A stretch of DNA of 64,000 nucleotides from DATKFM01 sp963810485 (GTDB taxonomy: Bacteria; Pseudomonadota; Alphaproteobacteria; Dongiales; Dongiaceae), in NCBI GenBank assembly GCA_963810485.1, contig CAWENQ010000007.1, forward strand, positions 62,001 to 126,000. Direction: 5' to 3'. Below, one piece after another: positions 18,269 through 26,470 of this stretch. The notes beneath the pieces are model-generated. The model worked only from the letters and a program-made list of their open reading frames with translations. It ran no database searches and was not told where the DNA came from. The translations under genes and the position numbers were made by a program. How positions within the stretch are numbered: the stretch's first letter is position 1; every line of letters starts with the position of its first letter.

Positions 18269-18973
18269 ATGACCCCGCCCTTCTTCACCGCCCTCGACAT
18301 GACGGACGCGCTCAAGGCCGCGGCGTTGGCAGCGCGCCTGCGCGGCCAGATCGGCGGCATCAAGCTGGGGCTCGAGTTCTTCAACGCCAACGGACCGTCA
18401 GGCGTGCGCCAGGTGACCGATGGCGGCGAGCGGTTGTTCTTGGACCTGAAGCTGCATGACATTCCCAACACCGTCGCCGGCGCCGTGCGTTCGGTGGTGC
18501 CGCTGGCGCCCTATCTCCTCACCATTCATGCCAGTGGCGGCGCCGCCATGATGCGCGCCGCGCTGGATGCGGCCGCGGAGACCGCAATCAAGCTGGGCAA
18601 GCCGCGCACCAAGATCATCGCCGTTACCGTCCTGACCAGCTTGGCCGATTCGGATCTGGATGCTGTCGGCCAGCGCGGCCCGATGCTGGACCAGGTTCGC
18701 CGCCTGGCGCTGCTGGCGCGGGAAGCCGGCGTCGACGGCGTGGTCTGCTCGCCCCATGAGGTCGCGGCGCTGCGCGCCGAATGCGGAGCGGATTTCCTGC
18801 TGGTCGTTCCCGGCATCCGGCCGAGTTGGGCCGAAGCCGGCGACCAGAAGCGCTTCATGACGCCGGGCGAAGCGATGCGCGCGGGAGCCAGCTATCTGGT
18901 CATCGGCCGCCCCATCACCGGCGCCGGCAATCCTGCCGATGCCGCGCGGCAGGTCGCCGCTGAGCTGCATTGA
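18269..18973 (+). CDS. pyrF: Orotidine 5'-phosphate decarboxylase
   Basis: Last step of UMP synthesis. The 234-residue TIM-barrel protein begins PFFTALDMTDALKAA and has the catalytic Asp-Lys-Asp array in FLDLKLHDIPNTVAGAV, then TIHASGGAAMM, VTVLTSL, VVCSPHEVAALR, VVPGIRPSW and YLVIGRPITGAGNP, where the arginine in GRPIT binds the phosphate. Length is standard for the bacterial group 1 enzyme. The ATG is 119 bases after the LapA-like gene. The stop overlaps the TTG start of the following membrane protein (18970-18973). Confidence 0.96.
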   Translation: MTPPFFTALDMTDALKAAALAARLRGQIGGIKLGLEFFNANGPSGVRQVTDGGERLFLDLKLHDIPNTVAGAVRSVVPLAPYLLTIHASGGAAMMRAALDAAAETAIKLGKPRTKIIAVTVLTSLADSDLDAVGQRGPMLDQVRRLALLAREAGVDGVVCSPHEVAALRAECGADFLLVVPGIRPSWAEAGDQKRFMTPGEAMRAGASYLVIGRPITGAGNPADAARQVAAELH

Positions 18974-19728
18974 ACGCCGGTCCGCCGGCAGCCTTGATGG
19001 ATAGCAGCGAAATTCCCGTTCCCGGTGAACTGTTCCGCCACGCCTATCGCCGGGTGAGGGCGGAGCGGGATCACCTGTTCCGCATCGCGGTGATTCCCGT
19101 CGCCCTGTACTTCCTGGCGCTTGCGCTGCTGCGGCCCCACCAGCAGGATCTTCCGGGCACGATGCTCACACTCGCCCTGGTTTTTATCCCCATGACGATG
19201 TTTGACGTCGCATGGCTGCGCTGGCTCTTGCATGCCGGCGCTGAGGATCCGCCTTTGCCCTTTCGCTGGACCCGCCGCCATACCGGCTATCTCGGGCGGC
19301 TTGTCGCTCTCCACCTGATCCTGATCGCCGCGGCGATGCCCGTGGTTTTTGTCGCAGCGCTGTTTCCGGAGAACCAGCGGCCCATCGTTCTGATCGTCTC
19401 CATGCCGCTTTTCCTCTATCTATCCCTCCGGTTCTCGCTGTTCCTCGTCGCCCGGACGATCGATGGGGCTTGCGATCTTCGCCGCTCCTGGGTAGCGACG
19501 CGGCATGGCGCCTGGCGGTTCTTCTGGGGTGCCGCCTTCACCACGATACCCGTGCTGATCCTGTTGGCGCTCCTCGGCGAACTGGTCGACGTGGTTGGAT
19601 TTGCAGCAATGCTGCCGCTGGTTACGATGCTGCTCTCGTCCATAGCCAGCTTCGCCCTCCGGGCTTTGCTGCTGGCGGTCACGGCTGTGGTCTACGACGT
19701 GAAAATGAGGAGCCGGGTGATCCACTAG
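18970..19728 (+). CDS. Conserved hypothetical multi-span membrane protein
   Basis: A 252-residue integral membrane protein with about six hydrophobic segments, among them IAVIPVALYFLALALL, MLTLALVFIPMTMF, LVALHLILIAAAMPVVFVAAL, LIVSMPLFLYLSLRFSLFLV and a long C-terminal pair (FTTIPVLILLALLGELV; MLLSSIASFALRALLLAV). The start is TTG 18970 overlapping the pyrF stop; ATG 19006 is an alternative that would shorten the N-terminus by 12 residues. No enzyme motif is visible. It lies between pyrF and trpF in the same operon. I do not recognise a named family. Confidence 0.7.
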   Translation: MNAGPPAALMDSSEIPVPGELFRHAYRRVRAERDHLFRIAVIPVALYFLALALLRPHQQDLPGTMLTLALVFIPMTMFDVAWLRWLLHAGAEDPPLPFRWTRRHTGYLGRLVALHLILIAAAMPVVFVAALFPENQRPIVLIVSMPLFLYLSLRFSLFLVARTIDGACDLRRSWVATRHGAWRFFWGAAFTTIPVLILLALLGELVDVVGFAAMLPLVTMLLSSIASFALRALLLAVTAVVYDVKMRSRVIH

Positions 19729-19729
19729 C

Positions 19730-20396
19730 ATGGCGGTTGACGCAAAAATCTGCGGCATCAACAGTGCGCCGGCGCTCGACGCGGCGGTGAAGGGCAGCGC
19801 GCGCTTCGTCGGTTTCAATTTCTATGCCCGCAGCCCGCGTGCCTTGGATGCCGAGGCCGCCGCCGCACTCGCCGGCCGCGTGCCTCGGGGCATCAGCCGC
19901 GTGGGGGTGATCGTCGACGAATCCAACGAAACGATCGACGGCATTCTGCGGCAGGTGCCGCTTGACATGCTGCAGCTTCACGGCCAGGAGACGCCGGCGC
20001 GAAGTCAGCGAGATCCGCCGCCGCTTCGGCAAGCCGGTCATGAAGGCGATCAAGGTCGCTACCGATGCGGACGTGGGTCGCGCCGCTGCTTTCGACGGCG
20101 CCGCCGACTGGTTGCTGTTTGACGCCAAGGCGCCGCCGCAGATGGCCAACGCCCTGCCTGGCGGCAATGCAATCAGCTTCGACTGGAGCCTGCTCGCCGA
20201 CCGGCGCTGGAACCGGCCCTGGATGCTGTCGGGCGGCCTCAATGCCGAAAATCTCGCGGAGGCGGTGCGTATCACAGGTGCGCCGGTGGTCGATGTGGCA
20301 TCAGGTGTCGAGGACCGGCCAGGCGTCGAGAAGTCCGGCGAAAATCGAGGCGTTTTTGGAACTTACGCGCCGCCTCTGAGTTACGTTCTGCGGTAA
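19730..20396 (+). CDS. trpF: Phosphoribosylanthranilate isomerase, frameshifted near 20000
   Basis: Third step of tryptophan synthesis after anthranilate, an Amadori rearrangement. The first frame gives VDAKICGINSAPALDAAV (catalytic Cys in KICGI), FVGFNFYARSPR, GVIVDESNE and LDMLQLHGQETPA, then turns into arginine-rich nonsense. The next frame continues with EVSEIRRRFGKPVMKAIKV, DWLLFDAKAPP, SFDWSLLADRRW, WMLSGGLNAENLAEAV and DVASGVEDRPGVEKS (catalytic Asp in LLFDAK). Skipping one base at about 20000, inside GCGCGAAG, joins them into a normal protein of about 221 residues. As sequenced the gene would be inactive, yet trpB and trpA downstream are intact, so sequence error is likely. Confidence 0.88.
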
Positions 20397-20499
20397 GGCA
20401 CATCACAAATTGATCCCCGCGATTTAACGACTAAGCCGTGACCTCGCCACATTCTGTGATTTCAGTGCCGCCCTCGCGAATTGCCTCTGCAGGGGAAAT

Positions 20500-21561
20500 A
20501 TGAACAAGGCGTGGCTCGCGGCCTGTCTGGTCATTCTGGTTGCCGGTTGCAGCTCCGCGCCGGAAGCGCCGCCGGCGCCGCCGATTCTGGTGCCGGTGTT
20601 CTATGGCACCGACCGGATGGCGATACCAGCGGCAGAACCGGAAGACGCCTACGGCGCCGAGCGCGGGCCGCAGACGTTCGGCCTGGCGCAGGTGAGCATT
20701 CCGCCCGAACACGAGACCGGCCAGCTCGAGGAGCCGAGCGTGATCAATCTCGAATTCTCCGAAGAGTCGGATCGCCATGTCGTTCTGCAAGGTCTGACGC
20801 CGATCCCGCAGCCCACTTTTCTCACCGCCCTGCAACGGCATATCCGCGATACCGGCAACAATGCCGTGTTCATCTTCATCCATGGCTACAATGTGTCCTT
20901 TGCCAAAGCAGCGCGGCGGACCGCGCAAATTTCCTATGATCTTGATTGGCAGGGCACCGCGGTTCTCTATAGCTGGCCATCGGCGAACGATACCAATAGC
21001 TACGACACCGATCGCGAGAGCGCCGTGGCGGCGGCACAGGATCTGGCGGCGTTCATCGAGACCGTCGCCGTCTATTCCGGCGCGGCGCAGGTTCATGTGA
21101 TCGCCCACAGCATGGGCAACGAACCGCTGCTGGCCGCGCTGGCGCTCAATGCCGCGTCGACCTCGGCCACCGGCGTGCCGCTGCTGGATCAAGTCGTGCT
21201 GGCCGCCCCCGATGTGGCGGCGGACGAATTCAGCCAGCTCATCGTCCGGGCGGCCCCGGCCGCAAAGCACTTCACGCTCTATGTCTCCGAGGGCGACACG
21301 GCGCTGCAGGCCTCTGCATTGTTCCATGACGTGCCACGCGCCGGCGATTCCAGCGAAGGCGTGTTGATCCTGCCCGGCGTCGACACGATCGACGCCACCG
21401 CGGCGGAGTCCGACATGGTCGGCCATTCCTACTATGGCGAGAACCGGGCGATCCTGGCCGACATCTTCAGCCTGCTGAAGACGGGGATGCCGCCGGACAA
21501 GCGTTTCGGCCTCCAGGCGGCCGACTCCGGCGGGCAGAAGTACTGGATATTGCAGCCTTAA
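20500..21561 (+). CDS. Lipoprotein alpha/beta hydrolase (DUF900-like)
   Basis: A 353-residue protein with a lipoprotein signal (LAACLVILVAGCSS; lipidated Cys in VAGC), then a proline-rich linker. The hydrolase fold shows FYGTDR, VFIFIHGYNVSF (oxyanion region), VLYSWPS, the nucleophile elbow VIAHSMGNEPLL, and VVLAAPDVAADEF with a likely catalytic Asp; GHSYYGENRAIL near the end can supply the histidine. This order matches the DUF900 family of probable envelope esterases of unknown substrate. It sits between trpF and trpB in the same direction but is not a tryptophan gene. ATG 20500 follows AGGGGAAAT. Confidence 0.8.
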   Translation: MNKAWLAACLVILVAGCSSAPEAPPAPPILVPVFYGTDRMAIPAAEPEDAYGAERGPQTFGLAQVSIPPEHETGQLEEPSVINLEFSEESDRHVVLQGLTPIPQPTFLTALQRHIRDTGNNAVFIFIHGYNVSFAKAARRTAQISYDLDWQGTAVLYSWPSANDTNSYDTDRESAVAAAQDLAAFIETVAVYSGAAQVHVIAHSMGNEPLLAALALNAASTSATGVPLLDQVVLAAPDVAADEFSQLIVRAAPAAKHFTLYVSEGDTALQASALFHDVPRAGDSSEGVLILPGVDTIDATAAESDMVGHSYYGENRAILADIFSLLKTGMPPDKRFGLQAADSGGQKYWILQP

Positions 21562-21650
21562 GTCCCTCATCCGGCTGGCCTTTGACCTTTCCAAGGCCCT
21601 GTGATTGAAATGCCCCCGTTGCCCCTCAACAACGCCGGCGGAAGACCCTC

Positions 21651-22862
21651 TTGACCCTCGCCAACACCTATCGCGCAGGCCCTGATGAAAGGGGCCGATT
21701 CGGCATCTATGGCGGCCGCTTCGTCGCCGAGACGCTGATGCCGCTGATCCTGGATGTGGAGCGTGCCTACGAGGCGGCCAAGAAGGAGCCCGGCTTCGCC
21801 GCCGAGCTCGCCTACTACCTGGAGCATTACGCCGGCCGGCCGAGCCCGCTTTATTTTGCCGAGCGGCTGACCAAGCATTTCGGCGGCGCCAAGATCTACT
21901 TCAAGCGCGACGAGCTGAATCACACGGGATCCCACAAGATCAACAACTGCCTCGGCCAGATCCTGCTGGCCAAGCGCATGGGCAAGCAGCGCATCATCGC
22001 GGAGACCGGCGCCGGCCAGCATGGCGTGGCGACGGCGACCGTCAGCGCGCTCTTCAACCTGCCCTGCGTCGTCTATATGGGCGAGACCGACATCGCGCGG
22101 CAGCAGCCGAACGTGTTCCGCATGAAGCTGCTCGGCGCCGAAGTGATTCCGGTGAAAAGCGGCTCGCGCACCCTCAAGGATGCGATGAATGAGGCGTTGC
22201 GCGACTGGGTGGCGAATGTGGAATCGACCTTCTACATCATCGGCACCGTCGCCGGCCCGCATCCATACCCTTCGATGGTGCGTGACTTCCAATCCGTGAT
22301 CGGCCGCGAGACCCGCGAGCAGATGATGAAGGCCGAGAGTAGGCTGCCGGATTCATTGGTGGCTTGCATCGGCGGCGGCTCCAATGCGATGGGGTTGTTC
22401 CATCCCTTCCTCGACGATCCATCGGTGCAGATGTATGGCGTCGAAGCCGGCGGGCTCGGCATCGAGACCGGCAAGCATGCGGCGTCGCTGAACGGCGGCA
22501 AGCCCGGCGTGCTCCATGGCAACCGCACCTATCTGCTGCAGACCGATGACGGACAGATCATCGATGCGCACAGCATCTCCGCCGGCCTGGACTATCCGGG
22601 CATCGGCCCGGAGCACGCCTGGCTGCATGACCTGAAACGCGTGCAGTATGTATCGGCCACGGACGCCGAGGCGCTGACGGCGTTCCAGCTCTGCTCCCGC
22701 ATGGAGGGCATCATCCCGGCGCTCGAGCCGTCCCACGCGCTGGCCCATGTCTCGCGCATCGCCGGCAAGCTGCCGAAGGATCACCTGCTGGTCATGAACA
22801 TGTGCGGCCGCGGCGACAAGGACATCTTTTCCGTCGCCGAGAAACTGGGCACCAAGCTGTGA
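21651..22862 (+). CDS. trpB: Tryptophan synthase beta chain
   Basis: PLP-dependent subunit that condenses indole with serine. The 403-residue protein contains GRFGIYGGRFVAETLM, RPSPLYFAERL, the PLP lysine K96 in LNHTGSHKINNCLGQ, the glutamate-containing IAETGAGQHGVATATV, the phosphate-binding CIGGGSNAMG and EPSHALAHV. The start is TTG 21651 in TTGACCCTCGCC; no ATG exists nearby in frame. trpA begins 10 bases after the stop, so the two subunits are co-translated from one mRNA, as usual. Confidence 0.97.
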   Translation: MTLANTYRAGPDERGRFGIYGGRFVAETLMPLILDVERAYEAAKKEPGFAAELAYYLEHYAGRPSPLYFAERLTKHFGGAKIYFKRDELNHTGSHKINNCLGQILLAKRMGKQRIIAETGAGQHGVATATVSALFNLPCVVYMGETDIARQQPNVFRMKLLGAEVIPVKSGSRTLKDAMNEALRDWVANVESTFYIIGTVAGPHPYPSMVRDFQSVIGRETREQMMKAESRLPDSLVACIGGGSNAMGLFHPFLDDPSVQMYGVEAGGLGIETGKHAASLNGGKPGVLHGNRTYLLQTDDGQIIDAHSISAGLDYPGIGPEHAWLHDLKRVQYVSATDAEALTAFQLCSRMEGIIPALEPSHALAHVSRIAGKLPKDHLLVMNMCGRGDKDIFSVAEKLGTKL

Positions 22863-22872
22863 GACTGCCCTC

Positions 22873-23748
22873 ATGAACGCCGCCGCCCTAGCCGCAGCTA
22901 AACCCGCCTTCGCGCCCGATTCCGGCCGCATCGCCAAGCGCTTCGCCAAGCTGAAGCAGGAAGACCGGGGCGGCCTCGTCACCTTCACCACCGCCGGCGA
23001 TCCGGATTTCGATACCTCGCTGGAAATCCTGAAAGGCCTGCCGGCGGCCGGCGCCGATGTGATCGAGCTGGGCATGCCCTTCAGCGATCCCATGGCCGAC
23101 GGGCCGGCGATCCAGGCCTCCAGCCTCAGGGCGCTGAACAACGGCATGACTCTGAAGAAGACGCTCGAGTTGGCGCGCAAGTTTCGCGCCGGCGAGGCGG
23201 ACACGCCGTTGATCATGATGGGCTACTACAATCCGATCTATCAGTATGGCGTCGACCGCTTCCTTGCCGACTTCAAGGCTGCCGGCGGCGACGGTTTGAT
23301 CATCGTCGATTTGCCGCCCGAAGAAGACGAGGAACTCTGCCTGCCGGCCCTGAAGACGGGCGTGAACTTCATCCGCCTGGCGACGCCCACCACTGATGAC
23401 AAGCGGCTGCCCAAGGTGCTGAGCAACACCAGCGGCTTCGTCTACTATGTCTCAATCATGGGCATCACCGGAACGCGCTCGGCGGCCGACGCCGACATCT
23501 CGGCCGCCGTGCAACGCCTCAAGCGCCACACCGACCTGCCGGTGGCGGTCGGCTTCGGCATCAGGACGCCGGAACAGGCGGCCGCCGTGGCGCGGATGGC
23601 CGATGCGGCCGTTGTCGGTTCGGCGCTTGTCGGCCGCGTCGCTGACGGGCTTGACGGAGTCGGCAAGGCGAAGCCCGGTCTTGCCGCCGACATGCTAAAG
23701 CTGGTGCGTGACCTGGCCGATGGCGTGCGCGGCGCGCGGAAGCGTTAA
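22873..23748 (+). CDS. trpA: Tryptophan synthase alpha chain
   Basis: Cleaves indole-3-glycerol phosphate and passes indole through the tunnel to TrpB. The catalytic residues are E65 in VIELGMPFSDPMADGP and D76 just after; the loop MGYYNPIYQYGVDRF and FVYYVSIMGITGTR (phosphate and loop 6 regions) and AVGFGIRTPEQAA complete the signature. It is 291 residues, about 20 longer than the enterobacterial form because of an Ala-rich N-terminal extension; ATG 22873 and later ATGs are not distinguishable beyond spacing. accD follows after 18 bases. Confidence 0.96.
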   Translation: MNAAALAAAKPAFAPDSGRIAKRFAKLKQEDRGGLVTFTTAGDPDFDTSLEILKGLPAAGADVIELGMPFSDPMADGPAIQASSLRALNNGMTLKKTLELARKFRAGEADTPLIMMGYYNPIYQYGVDRFLADFKAAGGDGLIIVDLPPEEDEELCLPALKTGVNFIRLATPTTDDKRLPKVLSNTSGFVYYVSIMGITGTRSAADADISAAVQRLKRHTDLPVAVGFGIRTPEQAAAVARMADAAVVGSALVGRVADGLDGVGKAKPGLAADMLKLVRDLADGVRGARKR

Positions 23749-23766
23749 TCCGGAAAACGGAGCAAC

Positions 23767-24654
23767 ATGAGCAACTGGCTGACCAATTTCGTTCGCCCGA
23801 AGCTGCAGGCGCTCACCCGCAAGACCGAGCCGCCCGACAATCTCTGGCTCAAATGCACGGCCTGCGGCCAGATGATCTTCCACCGCGAGCTGGAATCCAA
23901 CAGCCGCGTCTGCCCCCATTGCAATCACCATATGCGGATCAATTGGAAGCTGCGGCTGGAGCTGCTGTTCGACGAGAGCAAGTATGAGCGGCTGACGCTG
24001 CCGAAGGTCGATATCGATCCCCTGAAGTTCCGCGACCAGAAGCGCTATACCGACCGCCTCAAGGAAGCGCAGAGCAAGACCACGGAGACCGACGCCATCG
24101 TCGTCAGCTACGGCAAGATGGGCGGCCATGCGGTGGTCATCGCCGCGTTCAATTTCGAGTTCATGGGCGGCTCCATGGGCATGGCGGTCGGCGACGGGCT
24201 GATCGCCGCGGCGCGGCTTGCCGTGTCGCAGCGCGCCTCGCTCATCGTCATCCCGGCTTCCGGAGGCGCGCGCATGCAGGAAGGCATTCTGTCGCTGATG
24301 CAGATGCCGCGCACCATCATCGCCGTCGATGAGGTCAAAGAGGCGGGCCTGCCCTATTTCGTGCTGCTGACCGATCCCACCACCGGCGGCGTCAGCGCCT
24401 CCTTCGCCATGCTGGGCGATATCGCCATCGCCGAGCCCGGCGCCATCATCGGTTTTGCCGGCGCGCGTGTAATTGAAGAGACCATCCGGGAGAAGCTGCC
24501 CGAGGGATTCCAGCGCGCCGAGTATCTGCTGGAGCATGGCATGGTGGACATGGTGGTGGCGCGCAAGGATCTGCGGGATACCTTCATCCGCGTCATCGGC
24601 CTGCTGCGCGCCTCGCCGCGGCCGGGCAGCAACCTGCCCGCTCTCGCCCGCTGA
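23767..24654 (+). CDS. accD: Acetyl-CoA carboxylase carboxyltransferase beta subunit
   Basis: Transfers the carboxyl group from biotin to acetyl-CoA at the first step of fatty-acid synthesis. The N-terminal zinc ribbon has C30, C33, C49 and C52 (CTACG...CPHC). The crotonase-like carboxyltransferase core follows, with FEFMGGSMGMAVGD, IPASGGARMQEGILSLMQM, LTDPTTGGVSASFAMLGD and GFAGARVIEETIREKLPEGFQ, all diagnostic of AccD. It is 295 residues, standard. ATG 23767 follows CGGAGCAAC. folC begins 29 bases downstream, an order common in Alphaproteobacteria (trpF-trpB-trpA-accD-folC). Confidence 0.97.
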   Translation: MSNWLTNFVRPKLQALTRKTEPPDNLWLKCTACGQMIFHRELESNSRVCPHCNHHMRINWKLRLELLFDESKYERLTLPKVDIDPLKFRDQKRYTDRLKEAQSKTTETDAIVVSYGKMGGHAVVIAAFNFEFMGGSMGMAVGDGLIAAARLAVSQRASLIVIPASGGARMQEGILSLMQMPRTIIAVDEVKEAGLPYFVLLTDPTTGGVSASFAMLGDIAIAEPGAIIGFAGARVIEETIREKLPEGFQRAEYLLEHGMVDMVVARKDLRDTFIRVIGLLRASPRPGSNLPALAR

Positions 24655-24683
24655 CCGCGGGCACAGCACGCCACGCCCCTTCC

Positions 24684-25982
24684 ATGGCCGCCGGCACCGA
24701 TCTCGTTCTCGAGCGGCTGACCAAGCTGCATCCCAAGATCATCGACCTGTCGCTGGACCGGGTCTGGCGGCTGCTGGAGAAGATCGGCCATCCGGAACGG
24801 CGGCTGCCGCCGGTCGTGCATGTGGCAGGAACCAACGGCAAGGGCTCGCTCATCGCTTATCTGCGCGCCATGCAGGAGGCAGCCGGAGAGCGGGTGCATG
24901 TCTACACCTCGCCCCATCTGGTCCGGTTCCATGAGCGCATCCGGCTCAATGGCACGCTGATCTCGGAGTCCGATCTGCTGCAGCTTCTCGAAGAATGTGA
25001 GGCGGCCAATGGCGGCACGCCGATCACCTTTTTCGAGATCACCACCTGCGCCGCCTTCCTCGCCTTCGCGCGCATGCCCGCCGATATCCTGCTGATGGAA
25101 GTGGGCCTCGGCGGGCGGCTCGACGCGACCAATGTGATCGACCGGCCGCTGCTGACGGTGCAGATGCCGATCTCCTTCGATCATATGCAGTTCCTCGGCC
25201 ATACCCTGGCCGCCATCGCCGGCGAGAAGGCCGGCATCATGAAGCGCGGCGTGCCCACGGTCATAGCACCCCAGCCACCGGAAGCGGCCGCCGTGTTCGA
25301 TGCCAAGGCGAAGGAACTGGGTGCCGAGCAGTATCGTCACGGTCATGAATGGTCGGTCGACGCTGCCGGCGATGTGATGGTCTTTCGCGATGCCGCCGGC
25401 GAGCGGCACTATCCGCTGCCAGGCCTCGCCGGCCGGCATCAGGTCGATAATGCGGGTACCGCGATTGCCTGCCTCAAATATCTGACGCAATTCAATGTCG
25501 ATGAGCGGGCCATCAAGCGCGGCTTGCAGGACGTAAACTGGCCGGCGCGGCTGCAGCGGCTCACCAAAGGTCCGCTGGCGGCGGCGCTGCCGGCGGGCTG
25601 GGAGCTCTGGCTCGACGGCGCCCACAATGCCAGCGGCGGCGAAGCGCTGGCGCTGATGGCCGCCGACTGGGCCAAGGCATCGGACAAGCTACCGCTCTAT
25701 CTCATCAGCGGCTCGCTCAGCACCCACGATCCGCTCGGCCTGCTGCGGCCTTTGGCGCCATATGTTACAGCCGTGCGCACGGTAATCGTACCCGGCGACC
25801 ACAAAACGTTGGCGGCAGAGGCCGTCGCCGAATCGGCGCAGCAGGCGGGCATTAAGGCGAAACCCGCCGTCGATGTTGGTGCCGCGCTCGCCGACATCGT
25901 TGCTTCAAGCAAGAACCCCGCGCGCGTGCTGATTTGCGGCTCGCTCTATCTCGCGGGATCGGTGCTGGCGGACAACGCCTGA
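24684..25982 (+). CDS. folC: Bifunctional folylpolyglutamate synthase / dihydrofolate synthase
   Basis: Adds glutamate to dihydropteroate and then to folates. The Mur-ligase-type ATP motif is VAGTNGKGSLIAYL (GTNGKGS at 49-55). VYTSPHLVRFHERIRLNG, FFEITTCAAFLAFA, EVGLGGRLDATNVI and WLDGAHNASGGEAL are the further signature elements. Length (432) matches the family. It is the last gene of the rightward housekeeping run and ends at a bidirectional hairpin terminator facing trxA. The ATG lies 29 bases after accD. Confidence 0.95.
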   Translation: MAAGTDLVLERLTKLHPKIIDLSLDRVWRLLEKIGHPERRLPPVVHVAGTNGKGSLIAYLRAMQEAAGERVHVYTSPHLVRFHERIRLNGTLISESDLLQLLEECEAANGGTPITFFEITTCAAFLAFARMPADILLMEVGLGGRLDATNVIDRPLLTVQMPISFDHMQFLGHTLAAIAGEKAGIMKRGVPTVIAPQPPEAAAVFDAKAKELGAEQYRHGHEWSVDAAGDVMVFRDAAGERHYPLPGLAGRHQVDNAGTAIACLKYLTQFNVDERAIKRGLQDVNWPARLQRLTKGPLAAALPAGWELWLDGAHNASGGEALALMAADWAKASDKLPLYLISGSLSTHDPLGLLRPLAPYVTAVRTVIVPGDHKTLAAEAVAESAQQAGIKAKPAVDVGAALADIVASSKNPARVLICGSLYLAGSVLADNA

Positions 25983-25997
25983 TGCCCGCGAATCAAA

Positions 25998-26027
25998 AAC
26001 CCCGCCGGCTGGCTGCGCGGCGGGGTT
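25998..26027. terminator. Convergent terminator between folC and trxA
   Basis: A 10-bp stem AACCCCGCCG / CGGCGGGGTT with a 10-base loop. On the minus strand the stem is followed by TTTTTG, so it is a full Rho-independent terminator for trxA, and it can also stop folC transcription. Confidence 0.85.
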
Positions 26028-26054
26028 CGATGCCGACCGAATCGGCGAAGAAAC

Positions 26055-26372
26055 TTACAGGACCGACTGAACCCAGGCGACGAGCTGGCTCTTCGGCAAA
26101 TTGCCGATGCGGGTGCCGGCCACCTGGCCGTTCTTGAACAGCATCAGCGTGGGAATGCCCTTCACGCCATAGTTCTTGGTGGTGCGCGGGTTGTCGTCGA
26201 TGTTCAGCTTCGCCACCGTGACCTTGTCGCCCATGGTCTGCGCAATCTCCTCCAGATGGGGCGCCAGCATCTTGCAGGGACCGCACCATTCCGCCCAGAA
26301 ATCCACCAGCACGGGCTTGCTTGACTTCAAGACGTCGGTTTCGAAGGAGGAATCGGAAATCTGCGTGCTCAT
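26055..26372 (-). CDS. trxA: Thioredoxin 1
   Basis: A 105-residue cytoplasmic dithiol-disulfide oxidoreductase. The active site is WAEWCGPCKML with redox cysteines C30 and C33; the cis-proline is in GVKGIPTLMLFKNG. Length and motif are canonical for thioredoxin A. It is the most distal gene of the leftward tsaE-amgK/murU-addB-addA run, 98 bases beyond addA, the usual alphaproteobacterial order. ATG 26372 is supported by the family start. Confidence 0.97.
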   Translation of the reverse strand: MSTQISDSSFETDVLKSSKPVLVDFWAEWCGPCKMLAPHLEEIAQTMGDKVTVAKLNIDDNPRTTKNYGVKGIPTLMLFKNGQVAGTRIGNLPKSQLVAWVQSVL

Positions 26373-26470
26373 GCGGGCTCCACTGAAGGCCTAAGGTTAC
26401 CGGATGGAAACGGCCGAATCGGCGGATCTGTCCGGACAGGGCTGGAATCTAGGAACCGTCCCCCCCAGCG

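Noticed and set aside
20397..20499. Attenuator or leader peptide before the trpB region
   Set aside because: No Trp-codon run or alternative hairpins were visible; this gap follows trpF and precedes a hydrolase gene.
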